The position numbers were made by a program, and so were the translations under genes. The notes below the pieces were generated by a model, which saw nothing but the letters and a program-made list of their open reading frames with translations, searched no databases and was not told the origin of the DNA. From NCBI GenBank assembly GCA_965196985.1, contig CBDALO010000051.1, forward strand, positions 1-64,000: a DNA stretch of 64,000 bases, written 5' to 3'. The stretch's first letter is position 1. Every line of letters starts with the position of its first letter. Positions 1-8,836 of the stretch are shown one piece after another. This DNA comes from 2-12-FULL-35-23 sp965196985 (GTDB lineage Bacteria; Pseudomonadota; Gammaproteobacteria; UBA12402).

Positions 1-195
1 AGCAAGTTGTAATAAGAAAATCAAGTCCTCTGATTTAGACAAAACTCCTGACTCAACCTCTGAGCCTGTAATATATTGATCCACCATCGCACAAAGTTTT
101 ATAAAAGAATCTGACGTCATAAGCCCTTTGTTCTTTAAAATACCTACAAGCTTTTCTTTAATTTCAATAAGTTGTTTGTTAGTGATACTTACCAT
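1..195 (-). CDS. Hypothetical protein, N-terminal part (runs off the window)
   Basis: An open frame on the minus strand starts with ATG at 195-193 and stays open for 65 codons to the window edge. An AGAGG ribosome-binding site lies about 10 nt upstream of the ATG. The product begins MVSITNKQLIEIKEKLVG and looks helical and soluble. I do not recognise the family. The plus-strand frame over the same bases lacks a ribosome-binding site and reads like low-complexity translation, so this minus-strand frame is preferred. Confidence 0.55.
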   Translation of the reverse strand, partial: MVSITNKQLIEIKEKLVGILKNKGLMTSDSFIKLCAMVDQYITGSEVESGVLSKSEDLIFLLQLA

Positions 196-552
196 AATAC
201 TTATACCTCTATTTTTTTATTATTATCAAAGCATGGCAGATTCTCACCGGCATATAAAGAGCATATTATTCTTCAAGCTAATTGGCAGCTCACTCAAGTT
301 TGTGATGAACAAAAAAAGCGTGCGCAGTAAGTGCAGTCCATTAGGAAAGGCGCCTTGTTAATGCAGACTCAAACACACCAAAAGTTTAAGGTATGGCGGA
401 TGAAGGCTAGCTACTACAAGACAATAAAGCAGGCAAAATTAAGTTCGTTCGCTATATCAATACCCAGCCTCACTTCTTACCCGGCTCTGCAACCATGACA
501 CTGAATTGGCAGTGCCTTTCAAATTAAGCGGATTATTAAAAACACGACAAAT
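196..552. other. Gene-free stretch
   Basis: No convincing gene, RNA or repeat was found in these 357 bases. Short open frames on the plus strand (one ending near 349, one from 361) lack ribosome-binding sites and recognisable motifs. They may be remnants of decayed genes, but nothing specific can be named. Confidence 0.4.
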
Positions 553-1014
553 TTAAAGCTCAGCTAACACTTCCTCAACATGACCTGGTACTTTCACCTT
601 GCGCCATTCTTTGATGAGTTTGCCGTTTTCATCGATTAAAAAAGTACTACGCTCAATGCCACGAACCTTCTTGCCATACATGTTTTTCCATTTCATCACA
701 TCGAATAACTGGCAAAGCGTTTCGTCTTCATCGGCAATTAGCTCAAAAGGAAACTGATATTTTTCTTTAAACTTTTCGTGTTTTTTTAATGAATCGCGAG
801 ACACACCTAATATAACAGTCTTGCGGCGTTTAAATTTAGCATAGTGATCACGAAAGTCTTCACCTTCTGCGGTACAACCAGGAGTATTATCACGCGGGTA
901 GAAGTACAGCACCACGCGCTTACCTTTAAAATCAGCCAACTTACCACTTAGCTCACTAGTCGCTTGAAATGAAAAGTTGGGAACTTTTTTATTGAGTTCT
1001 ACATTGTCTGTCAT
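553..1014 (-). CDS. bcp: Bcp-type thioredoxin-dependent peroxiredoxin
   Basis: 153 residues, the usual length of Bcp/PrxQ peroxiredoxins, which reduce organic and hydrogen peroxides in the cytosol using thioredoxin. The thioredoxin fold shows the sequence FYPRDNTPGCTAEGEDFRD, with the peroxidatic cysteine at C47 after PG. Many Bcp proteins carry a resolving cysteine five residues later; here that position is E52, and the only other cysteine is near residue 106. The enzyme is therefore 1-Cys or uses a distant resolving cysteine. Other family marks are GVSRDS around residues 70-75 and the C-terminal RSTFLID strand. A pair of REP-like palindromes lies upstream of its start. Family assignment is secure; the symbol is by homology. 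Confidence 0.9.
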   Translation of the reverse strand: MTDNVELNKKVPNFSFQATSELSGKLADFKGKRVVLYFYPRDNTPGCTAEGEDFRDHYAKFKRRKTVILGVSRDSLKKHEKFKEKYQFPFELIADEDETLCQLFDVMKWKNMYGKKVRGIERSTFLIDENGKLIKEWRKVKVPGHVEEVLAEL

Positions 1015-1056
1015 TACTGTTTCCTTGCTTGAGAGTTAATTTTAGTGCTTAGAAAC

Positions 1057-1160
1057 ACGTAGCCTGGATTGAGAACACGCAGTGTTCGATAATCCAGGGC
1101 TGAGCTTAACTTTAACCCCGGATTATCAAACGCTACGCGTTTTCAATCCGGGCTACACGT
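1057..1160. repeat. Pair of inverted REP-like palindromes (family A)
   Basis: Two imperfect hairpin units of about 45 bp lie in opposite orientation at 1057-1101 and 1116-1160, the layout of a BIME. The unit consensus begins GTAGCCCGGATTGAAAACGC and ends in GATAATCCGGGG. A third copy lies at 14981-15034, and a degenerate half copy occurs near 23920-23936. They sit between divergent or convergent gene ends and carry no coding frame. Confidence 0.7.
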
Positions 1161-1220
1161 TTACAGTAGCGCTATTAAAAACAGCCATTGTACGGGAAAA
1201 TGTTGGTCGGATTAAGGGGT

Positions 1221-1253
1221 AAAAAGAAGCCCCACAGCTGCCAGGCTGTGGGG
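1221..1253 (-). terminator. Rho-independent terminator of the 1277-1600 gene
   Basis: Read on the minus strand, a perfect 9-bp stem (CCCCACAGC paired with GCTGTGGGG, 1253-1245 with 1238-1230) closes a 6-nt loop. It is followed by CTTCTTTTT. It lies 24 nt after the stop codon of the upstream hypothetical gene. Confidence 0.85.
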
Positions 1254-1276
1254 AGCTATATCAATCAAGATGAGTA

Positions 1277-1600
1277 TCACTTTTTAGAAAAGGATTCAGC
1301 AATACGCTTTTTAATATCATCTATCTGAGATATTTCACTTTCTATAAGAGCATCCACAAATCTAAGTCCTTTAACTCCTTTAAGCATATCCCTTGCTTGT
1401 TGCAAATCAGCGCGCTCTAGCTTTCCTGTATCTAGTATATCGTTTACTTCTTTATGATAATGTTGCTCAAGGCGGCTACCACCACCAAAGAGTGTGCTTT
1501 TTGATCTTGAGTTTAAACGAAAATATCCCCTTGCAGCTACCTCAAGCAATTCCACCACCAACTCGTGAAGTGGATTAGTTGTTTCAGCACTACCAGCCAT
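1277..1600 (-). CDS. Hypothetical protein, 107 aa
   Basis: A real gene by its signals: AGAGAGG lies 6-7 nt before the ATG at 1600, and a strong terminator follows the stop. The product is soluble, without signal peptide or membrane segment. Its N-terminal half is Gly/Ser-containing and its C-terminal half is Lys-rich and predicted helical (around residues 55-107), ending AESFSKK. No family is recognised. Possible roles such as a small effector cannot be judged from sequence alone. Confidence 0.65.
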   Translation of the reverse strand: MAGSAETTNPLHELVVELLEVAARGYFRLNSRSKSTLFGGGSRLEQHYHKEVNDILDTGKLERADLQQARDMLKGVKGLRFVDALIESEISQIDDIKKRIAESFSKK

Positions 1601-1831
1601 AAAAACCTCTCTTTTCTTATTATTGTTATTAAATCGAGCAAAATATTACCAAACAAACCTTAAGGAAACCTTAAGGCCCGCTTGCAAAAATGGCATAACT
1701 GCTTCTTTTTTGGCGCAAAGTACGTTTGTAAGCTATTGTTTTTTAACAATTTGCAGCATGCTTTTCCTTAAGATAAGCAAAGTTAGAGCAGGTTTATTAA
1801 TCAAGCAGCTTGCTTTTAAAACTAACCTCTC

Positions 1832-1891
1832 TTAAATCCCCCGCCTCGCATTCGCTCGGCCGCCCCCTTTAAAAAAGGGGGCTGTTTTTTT
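1832..1891. repeat. Intergenic C-rich repeat (family B), copy 1
   Basis: The unit runs from TTAAATCCCCCGCCTCGC to a GCCCCC...GGGGGC hairpin followed by a T-run, so it also looks like a terminator. Matching units occur at 24112-24172 (opposite orientation) and 46076-46138. The rest of the 1601-2008 interval holds no convincing gene. Confidence 0.65.
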
Positions 1892-1952
1892 CTAAGCCTC
1901 ACCAACAAGCAGCAAACCTTAGTACACCCCTTTACTTAGCTTTCCTAGTACG

Positions 1953-1988
1953 TCCCTTCCTTAGAATAAGGAAGGCTAGGATGGATTT
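1953..1988. repeat. Short palindromic repeat (family C), copy 1
   Basis: A 9-bp perfect stem, CCTTCCTTA with TAAGGAAGG around a GAA loop, is followed by CTAGGATGGATT. The reverse complement matches the unit at 23966-24000 over about 35 bases with few differences, which identifies a dispersed repeat family. Confidence 0.6.
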
Positions 1989-2008
1989 ATTAAACAATCA
2001 ACTTCCTT

Positions 2009-2428
2009 TTAATACTGATCCAACAAGTAACCAATCAAATCTTTGGTCGTCACGATGCCAACTAGCTCATCGTTTTCATTAACCACTGGCAATGAATTGT
2101 AGTTACTAGTACTTAATATCTCAGCAGCATGTTTAATAGTATCAGTTGATTTGATCGTCACTGGCTCAGCTGTCATTACATCCTCTAAGGCAATGGTATG
2201 ATCAAGCACTTCATCACTCTCACCTGCACCAACTAATGCTGAGCTAAATGAAGCTCGCAAAATATCAACCGCACTGACTAAGCCAATTAACTTCTTACCA
2301 GACATAACTGGCATATGATGGATGTGATGTGTTTCCATTAATTTACGGATCTCAGAAACCTTCATTTCATAAGTCGCAGCAATAACATCCGCTGACATAA
2401 TTTTGGTAATTGATGTGTTTTGTTTCAT
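2009..2428 (-). CDS. CBS-domain pair protein
   Basis: 139 residues made almost entirely of two CBS motifs (about residues 8-65 and 80-139), the Bateman module that binds adenosyl ligands such as AMP, ATP or SAM. Typical sequences are seen: ITKIMSADVIAA, HHMPVMSGKKLIGLVSAVDI, and in the second repeat VMTAEPVTIKS and SLPVVNENDELVGIVTTKDL. A GAGGAAAG ribosome-binding site precedes the ATG. No catalytic domain is attached, so it is a stand-alone sensor; its partner cannot be told from the neighbours. The adjacent gene in the same direction is the broken permease. Confidence 0.85.
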   Translation of the reverse strand: MKQNTSITKIMSADVIAATYEMKVSEIRKLMETHHIHHMPVMSGKKLIGLVSAVDILRASFSSALVGAGESDEVLDHTIALEDVMTAEPVTIKSTDTIKHAAEILSTSNYNSLPVVNENDELVGIVTTKDLIGYLLDQY

Positions 2429-2579
2429 AGTACTTTCCTCACTAAACTAAGCTGGCTGAGCCTAACGCATAATGGCTAAATCAAACAACAATAAATACCA
2501 TATGTACAGTGTGGATACTGCAAGCCTTCATAAAAAAGTTAAGGTAAAGCTGCCTAAGCTGATACAAGTCAATAAACAA

Positions 2580-3264
2580 CTAGACACGCAAATTCAACGG
2601 CAACACCAGCAACTTAATACCACAACGATGTAAGCGACGTTGCAACATATTGACAAGACCGCTATGCAGCAAACGCGTCACCCAGGTCTCTTTAGGGTAA
2701 ATATACTGTGACGCAAAGAACAAACTCTCCGGGAACTCCTTCTGAATTGCTTTTGCCATCGCTTCTAAATCATCCAGAGTATCTGTACTAAAGTGCATCA
2801 CACAGCGAGCTGCCTTACCCTGACTCTGTGCAAAATGGGTTAAATAACGCAGTTTTTCTTCCGTACGTTGTTGCAATGCTGCTAGTTTTTCTTGACTACC
2901 AAAGCTGTCACTATCGATATTACCGTGACTAACAAATAGATAATTCTGATAAACACCAGGGAACATACGCTCTACCCATAACAAAGTATGCATCGTTGCC
3001 CCAGCTTCATTAACAAAAAATACAGCCGTTGGTTTACTTGAATCAAGAGACTTATCTGTTTCGATCGCTTTACTAACCGGCACACAGAGTTGTTTGTTTA
3101 ATTTTTTCTTTAAGCGCGAAAAACGTCGATAATAACGTCTAATTGCCAAGCAAATTACTACGCCGAATAAAGTAACAGCCAAAGTCACCCAACCACCCGA
3201 ACTAAACTTAGTTAACACTGTAATCAATAAAATACTCAAACAAGCGAACAAAGCAACCGCAGCC
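2580..3264 (-). pseudogene. APC-type permease, C-terminal fragment (cut by IS256)
   Basis: This is the distal part of the permease whose N-terminal part lies at 4797-6060. It holds the last two membrane segments and a cytosolic C-terminal domain of about 150 residues (from roughly PTAVFFVNEAGAT to the end), as seen in one branch of APC-superfamily amino-acid/polyamine permeases. Removing 3265-4796 plus one copy of the 8-bp duplication joins LTLAA to VALFACLSILL in frame, giving an original product of about 650 residues. The frame stays open into the IS to a start at 3335, so a chimeric protein with about 24 IS-encoded residues at its N-terminus could be made. Transport by such a piece is unlikely. 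Confidence 0.8.
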
Positions 3265-4796
3265 GATAGAGCGTTATTTTGTCTGTAAAAACCAACTTCA
3301 GTACTTAGAAAAACCTTTAAAATTCTAAATGGCACTCTATTGTACCTGTCTCATCGCATAATATCTTAAATTAATTATGCTAATCAATCTAAAAAATTAT
3401 TTATACCTCAAATTTTTCTCCTCTCAAAATAAATTATTAACTTTTAGGTAATAGCAATTATATCTCGTTAATAAGAACAAGAATGATCTATCCTAAAACC
3501 CTATGAAGCCTTATTATTCACTTCAACTTAAGTATCTAGGTGATCCGCTCCACTGGTCATCAATTTCCACTAAAACAGCTGATACGAGCCTTAGGCACGA
3601 TTCAGTATTAGGGAAAATTCCAACTGTATGCGTCCTTCTCTTTACCTCTCTGTTTACGCGCTCAGCTATGTTACTGGTTCTTAATCTTTTTTGATGCGGC
3701 CTGTCAAAGTTCATCACTACTAAGCCCTCCGGTATATTCACTTCCAACCAAGAAGAAAGCTCTGGTGCTGTTTGCTGATATTTATCTACCGCCATAGCCA
3801 ATAGTCTTTCCGACTCATGAATGTTTGAGGCATTAAATATAGCTGTAATCTCCTCAGCTACTGGTTCCTTCATTGAGCGCTTTGGTATGTGAGCCTGAGC
3901 ATTTTGCTGCAAATGAAATTGGCAGCGTTGCCAAGGAACACTGGGGAACACAGCTCTTCTAGCGGCTTTTAGGCCAGTATGAGCGTCGCTAGTAATCAAC
4001 TCAATACCATGTATACCTCGCTCAACCAACTGCTGAAGAAAATCACGCCAATGTACCTCAGCCTCTGATAACGCAACAGAAACACCTAGCACTGTTCTCT
4101 TGCCGGTTGATTCATCAAAGCCATAGGCTATCAATACCGCACAGTCTTGTACTGTGCCGCTAGTGCGCACCTTCTCATAACGTGCATCTAGCCAAAGATA
4201 TTTTATCTTTCCTAATGGCTTATTTCGCCATTTCTTTAAATCTTCATCCAACAATTTAGCGCAACGGCTTACCTCTGCGCTTGAAATATCTGTTCCACAG
4301 AGTTGCTTTAGCACCTTTTCAACTTTGCGCGTGGAAACCCCATGCACATACATTTCAGCGACAGCCAGCTTAAGTGCTCTATCAGAGCGTACACCTCGCT
4401 CTAAGACTGATGGATAGAAGGCTTCATTGGAGTCTCTAACCTGCGGTATCTGTAGCTCAAGCTGACCTTGACCTGTGTTAATTAACCTTGGTTTAAAGCC
4501 GTTCGCATATCCGTTTCTATCGCCAGTTCGCTCATAAGGACTGGCATTTAAATGGCGCTCCCTTTCTATTAACATAGCCTCATTCATCAACCTGGAGACA
4601 AGCTTAGGTAAAGCTTCAAACCTCTCCATCGCTAAAACATGTATGGCTTCTTCGATTAAGTTCTCATTTTTATAGCAGCTCATTGTCATTCCTCTTTTTT
4701 GGTTAAGTTTACCTTAAAAGGAATTTCTAATCTGACTGAGTCGCCTGCTTATTTTCAGCAAGTCAATGGAATTTACAGAAAGGATGGCGCACTAGC
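3265..4796 (-). mobile_element. IS256-family insertion sequence, copy 1 (1532 bp)
   Basis: The element is bounded by an exact 8-bp target duplication CCGCAGCC (3257-3264 and 4797-4804). Its ends are imperfect inverted repeats: GATAGAGCGTTATTTTGTCT against GCTAGTGCGCCATCCTTTCT, both continuing into GTAAA..CC. A second copy of the same length lies at 35228-36759 in the opposite orientation. The single transposase gene occupies 3523-4689. The side facing the permease C-terminal fragment has about 250 bp of noncoding sequence with an outward-reading open frame. Confidence 0.92.
3523..4689 (-). CDS. IS256-family (Mutator-type) transposase
   Basis: 388 residues, the normal length of IS256 transposases. 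The RNase H-like DDE core is visible: YLWLDARYEKVR (first Asp), LITSDAHTGLKAARR (second Asp) and, near the C-terminus, ERVNREVKRRT (Glu). The Mutator-type sequence WQRCQFHLQQNA also occurs. The protein differs from copy 2 at only two residues I can see (R/G near residue 23 and A/T near residue 138), which implies recent transposition. An AGAGGAATGACA start context is shared by both copies. Confidence 0.93.
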   Translation of the reverse strand: MTMSCYKNENLIEEAIHVLAMERFEALPKLVSRLMNEAMLIERERHLNASPYERTGDRNGYANGFKPRLINTGQGQLELQIPQVRDSNEAFYPSVLERGVRSDRALKLAVAEMYVHGVSTRKVEKVLKQLCGTDISSAEVSRCAKLLDEDLKKWRNKPLGKIKYLWLDARYEKVRTSGTVQDCAVLIAYGFDESTGKRTVLGVSVALSEAEVHWRDFLQQLVERGIHGIELITSDAHTGLKAARRAVFPSVPWQRCQFHLQQNAQAHIPKRSMKEPVAEEITAIFNASNIHESERLLAMAVDKYQQTAPELSSWLEVNIPEGLVVMNFDRPHQKRLRTSNIAERVNREVKRRTHTVGIFPNTESCLRLVSAVLVEIDDQWSGSPRYLS

Positions 4797-6060
4797 CCGC
4801 AGCCAAAGTTAACTGACCAATCCAACGACTAGGCCGATGCTTACACCAATAAACACATAGACCAAACAATGACATACTAAAAGTAATAAACACATTAATG
4901 CTATACAGCACCACCAATAAACTCACATGGCCCTTAGTCCAAAGCAGTACAACTAAGGCAGCCAAAGCAAAAAATAAAATGCCATTTTGTGTCACTAAAC
5001 GAGAGGATAAAAAACTAAAACGCTTTGGCACCCAGTCATCATGAGACATATTGGATAGCACTGCAGGTCCACCTAAGAAGCCGGTATTTGCCCCAACGAA
5101 TAAAATACCCGCCTCCAATAACAAGATAACAATCAGGCCAGTATGAGCCCACATCGTCGTACCTAAGATACGCTGAAACACCATGGCGTTTAGAGTCATG
5201 CCGGGTACCAACTTAGCCTGCCAAAGCAAATACAATAGCATCGTGCCACCAGCAATTAAACTTAATGACAAAGCCATATAGAACATCGTCCAACGGCCTA
5301 TCTTTACCCGTGGTTCAGCTAGAATATTAATGTTATTCGACACGGTCTCAATACCTGTATAAGTACCAGCACCTAGTGAATAAGCCCGCATAAAAAATGC
5401 CAAGAACCCTAGACCGCCCATACTTAATAACAAAGTGTGTGTCTGTGAGAGGCTGTGCTCAACCACAACTGGCAAACCATCCCCGTGACTCACTACCCCA
5501 TAAATAATAATCAATAAGTGCGTGATAAAAAAACCTAGAAAAATTGGCATCAGCACTTTAATCGACTCTTTGGCACCACGCAGATTAAGGATTGCCATCA
5601 CCATTAAGACTAAGATCTCTACTGCCAACTTGTAGTGTTGCCAGTGCACCGGTAAAAAGCTAAAAACTGCATCAACCCCGCTAGCAATCGAAATGGCAAT
5701 CGTCATGATATAGTCAATAACCAAGGCAACACCAGATACCAAGCCCGCTCGCGGCCCAATAAGCTGACTAGCCACACGATAACCACCGCCACCATTAGGG
5801 AACAAACGGATCACCTGATTATACGCTAAGGCAATAAGGAAAATTGTCACTGCAGAAAGCAGTGCCAACAACAAACCCAAATCATGATGCTTTCCTAACG
5901 CAAGAAAAGCCTCAGCCGGACCATAACAAGAAGAAGATAAACCATCAGCCCCTAAACCGATCCAAGCTAAAAAAGCAATCAAGGCAATATGTCTATGAGC
6001 ATTTGGGCTTAATGGATCTTTGGGCTTACCCAACACTAAGCTACGCAATTTAAGCATCAT
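4797..6060 (-). pseudogene. APC-type permease, N-terminal fragment (cut by IS256)
   Basis: About 420 residues with ten or more hydrophobic segments remain of an inner-membrane APC-superfamily permease. The N-terminus reads LIAFLAWIGLGADGLSSSCY, followed by YNQVIRLFPNGGGGYRVAS in the conserved early segments. The frame runs one codon into the IS and stops at 4792. GGAG lies about 8 nt before the ATG at 6060. The C-terminal fragment is at 2580-3264. The substrate cannot be told; amino acids or polyamines are usual for the superfamily. Confidence 0.82.
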
Positions 6061-6153
6061 AGAGCAAGTTCTCCAGCACGGTAAAATTTGGCCATTCTAC
6101 GCCTGGGACGTGGTAAGTTTAAATAGGAAAAGCCTAAAAATCGTATCCGTCTT

Positions 6154-7908
6154 ATTTCAGCATGATGCTCATGCTGCGCTCTCTTTAGTTTACTGCGCCT
6201 GTGATGAGCGGATGGTAATTAATTCCGCTAGCGAAGGCATAGAATAGTTTTTTGTAATTCTGTCATATATATAATCGAAGACATTAACTGCTAGCTTTTT
6301 ACATGTCTCAGTAATTGTAACCATTGTATCCTTAGCTTTCGTTCCTTCTTCACTCATAGTATGAAGGTGTACATCGCGCATTCTAGCCTGCTTCCGAGCC
6401 ATCAACTCTGCTGGATTGTTATGTAGAGGAAGCTCTGGCTTTTCCAGCACTAACAATAGCTGCCTTTTCTTTTTTAAGGTGAGCTCAATTTGTTTATCTA
6501 GTTTCTCGTAGCCAGTGATTGTTGAGAATAACTCAGTAAACTCATTGGATAGCTTATCTATCTCATCTTGCCCTGGGTTCTTTTTATATTCAATGAGCTT
6601 ATGATAATAATCCCAAAACCTATCCAAGAAGCTGTCAACAGAGTCTTGGTGCTTCTTAAAAATTGGCGTCAGCTTTTTATAATGCCTACCCTCATGAACC
6701 CAGCACAAGGCGAGTGATTCAGTAATGAGCTTAAACTGTGGCGCATCATCGGTAATGAGTGTTTCTATCGCATAAGGACTCTTTCTATATGTTGAGATAG
6801 CTGCCGCATCAGTAATCAGCTTTCTATATTTTGGAAATTTTTTATCACCTAATACCTTATCAAGAATAACTTCCAGCTCCTTACTGTTTAAGATAGTCGA
6901 TGAGTGAAATACCTTTAAGCTTTCGATTACCTTGTGGGGTAAGTTCATAGTAGCCAGTAAATTAAAAGCGGCCTCATTTAATGTGAACCCAAAGTGGTCT
7001 TTGCTTAACATTTCAATGACGCTTAATCGACTTTTACTGGTCAGCGTAAAGTAAGCTGAATAATACTCATTACCCAATACATTAACATAACGGTTTTTCC
7101 CATCCTCTCTAGCGTTGGTGTCATCTAGGTGCTGGTAGTTCGTGGATTGTAAACCTGCCTTCACAACTTCTACCTTCTCGGGCTCAAGTATCGTAGGCGT
7201 TTTAATTGTGAAGCTATGGATGGTTGATTTACTAATATCTATGTTGGCGATTTTATAAAATGTCTCAAGGCTTTCTAGCGTCATACCACCTTGAGTATTT
7301 AGGAAGCTTGTCCAGCTTTTAATAGTAGGGCCGAACTGGCCCTCATAACCAGTTGGCAGAGGTGCTGTATAGTGTTTGTTTTCAGAAGGGGAGTAATATT
7401 GTTGGCGCAAAAAAAGAGTGTTATTAGCAGCAATTTTTATATCCTGGATAAGTGTTTTCTTAGAGCCATTTGGCACAGCATCGCTGGGCAACGAATCTGG
7501 ATTAATTGTTAGTGTCACTGTATTAGAGACTTCGAGATTTTTTTTACTAGATTTTGGCTTTCTAGTTTTATTGGTTTTATTTCCTTTTCTATCCTTCTCG
7601 GAGGAATGATCCTTGTCCTTGTTAGCGCGCGTTTGCTTTCTAACATTAGGCTTTCCTTGCTCACCTTTATATTTATTTAATGCGTTATTTAACGATTGCA
7701 CCTTGTCTTCTAGCTTTATGATTTTCTCAGCCTGACTTTCACATACATTGCTAAAATCTGTTTCTAGTGCTGTTGGTGTAACAGTATTATTAAATCTCTC
7801 AATGAGATCGGCTAAAACTGATTTGTCAGGTTGTTTTTTCATAGGAAGAGTATACCACGGGTTTGAAAAGGTAAATTTTCCCCACACAGATGGCCGTACT
7901 GCTGAAAT
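6154..7908 (-). mobile_element. IS66-like insertion sequence (ends approximate)
   Basis: The element is inferred from its single large transposase gene. The 9-mer ATTTCAGCA at 6154-6162 is repeated inverted at 7900-7908 and may mark the ends. No flanking target duplication could be confirmed, so the limits are provisional. Classical IS66 elements carry two small accessory genes; none is seen here, as in the IS66 branch with a lone transposase. Confidence 0.5.
6190..7842 (-). CDS. IS66-like transposase
   Basis: About 550 residues from ATG at 7842; an upstream GTG at 7887 would add 15 residues. A coiled-coil, Lys-rich N-terminal region (about residues 15-125) is followed by the DDE core: YQHLDDTNAR, then LITDDAPQFKLI, and HNNPAELMARKQARMRD carrying the Glu. 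The C-terminal KAKDTMVTITETCKKL is typical of the stand-alone IS66-like transposases common in Gammaproteobacteria. The N-terminal part fits the coiled-coil region of IS66 TnpC. Confidence 0.85.
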   Translation of the reverse strand: MKKQPDKSVLADLIERFNNTVTPTALETDFSNVCESQAEKIIKLEDKVQSLNNALNKYKGEQGKPNVRKQTRANKDKDHSSEKDRKGNKTNKTRKPKSSKKNLEVSNTVTLTINPDSLPSDAVPNGSKKTLIQDIKIAANNTLFLRQQYYSPSENKHYTAPLPTGYEGQFGPTIKSWTSFLNTQGGMTLESLETFYKIANIDISKSTIHSFTIKTPTILEPEKVEVVKAGLQSTNYQHLDDTNAREDGKNRYVNVLGNEYYSAYFTLTSKSRLSVIEMLSKDHFGFTLNEAAFNLLATMNLPHKVIESLKVFHSSTILNSKELEVILDKVLGDKKFPKYRKLITDAAAISTYRKSPYAIETLITDDAPQFKLITESLALCWVHEGRHYKKLTPIFKKHQDSVDSFLDRFWDYYHKLIEYKKNPGQDEIDKLSNEFTELFSTITGYEKLDKQIELTLKKKRQLLLVLEKPELPLHNNPAELMARKQARMRDVHLHTMSEEGTKAKDTMVTITETCKKLAVNVFDYIYDRITKNYSMPSLAELITIRSSQAQ

Positions 7909-7920
7909 TATTTTTAAGCC

Positions 7921-8127
7921 ATGAACCTGATCGATGAAAAAATAATCCGAGCATACAGCGTTGTTATAGAGCGCACATCATGCTTTTATGACACACGATG
8001 ATTCCAATATAAAATTTCCAAATTTGCACGAAAAAGCTGTCAAGAACTTTTTGAATTATTTTCAAATCATGCTGATATTGAACGGATACTAAAAATCGTT
8101 ATTGCGGTGTGTCACCCCCATGCTTAA
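7921..8127 (+). pseudogene. Possible remnant of a small gene with an in-frame stop
   Basis: From ATG at 7921 a frame of 26 codons ends in TGA at 7999-8001. The same frame then stays open for 41 more codons to 8127 with amino-acid composition like a real protein (FQYKISKFARKSCQELFELF). It overlaps the end of the opposite yqhA-type gene. No family is recognised and no clear ribosome-binding site is seen, so this may be chance. Confidence 0.2.
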
Positions 8128-8650
8128 TATGAGAGTGGGAATATTTTCTTTCTAACAAACCAATTATGGCCAATACCAATGCTGAAATAATAAATACTAA
8201 TTGAGTAGCAAGCGCAAAAATCATTTCAGTATTGGTGGAGTTTTTCATTAAATAAAGCTTTAGCAATTGCACCGAAGAAAGCGCCAAGATAGACGACATA
8301 ATTTTCATTTTTACATCGCTATATTTTAAACGCTTAATCCAAGTAGGTTCACTCCTCTTGTGTTTGATATCAAGTTTAGAAACAAAGTTCTCGTAACCAC
8401 TAACAACAATAATAATCACCAAGTTTGCCAACAAACCAATTTCACACAACGTTAAAGTTGAAATAATAAGCTCTTCATCTGAAATCACTTGTAAATGAAC
8501 AAAAATATTAAAAACATCTTTAGCAATAAAATAAATAAAAGCAAATAGAATAAGCGTGATACCAATATAGACAGGAGCTTGCAACCAACGGCTAGAGAAA
8601 ATAAGCCCTTCTAAAAAACGCTCTAATAACCCACTCTTTAAATTCTGCAT
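8099..8650 (-). CDS. YqhA/UPF0114 family inner-membrane protein
   Basis: 183 residues from ATG at 8650, chosen because GAGAGG lies 6 nt upstream; a longer frame to 8725 has no such signal. The sequence follows the YqhA family closely: LLERFLEGLIFSSRWLQAPV near the N-terminus, VVSGYENFVSKLDI in the middle, and SSILALSSVQLLKLYL before the last membrane segment. Four hydrophobic segments are present. The family is widespread but of unknown function. Confidence 0.88.
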   Translation of the reverse strand: MQNLKSGLLERFLEGLIFSSRWLQAPVYIGITLILFAFIYFIAKDVFNIFVHLQVISDEELIISTLTLCEIGLLANLVIIIVVSGYENFVSKLDIKHKRSEPTWIKRLKYSDVKMKIMSSILALSSVQLLKLYLMKNSTNTEMIFALATQLVFIISALVLAIIGLLERKYSHSHIKHGGDTPQ

Positions 8651-8836
8651 AATCAACCTCTCGAACAATGCTATTGATATCTCTTTTCTGGTTTTTAATA
8701 CCATATTTACAAAACCAATCCTCAAACCAACATCATAAAGCCTAACGTTAAAATCACTTTAAAAAAAGGGTGTTTTTAAGGATACTACGTAAACGCATCT
8801 AAGCTAACCTCACTAGGAGCTCAAAGGCTATATCGC

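Noticed and set aside
128..361. Plus-strand open frame of 77 codons
   Set aside because: No ribosome-binding site and unlikely composition; it overlaps a minus-strand frame with a proper start.
1623..1835. Plus-strand open frame of 70 codons
   Set aside because: No start signal, no family resemblance, and it runs into an intergenic repeat.
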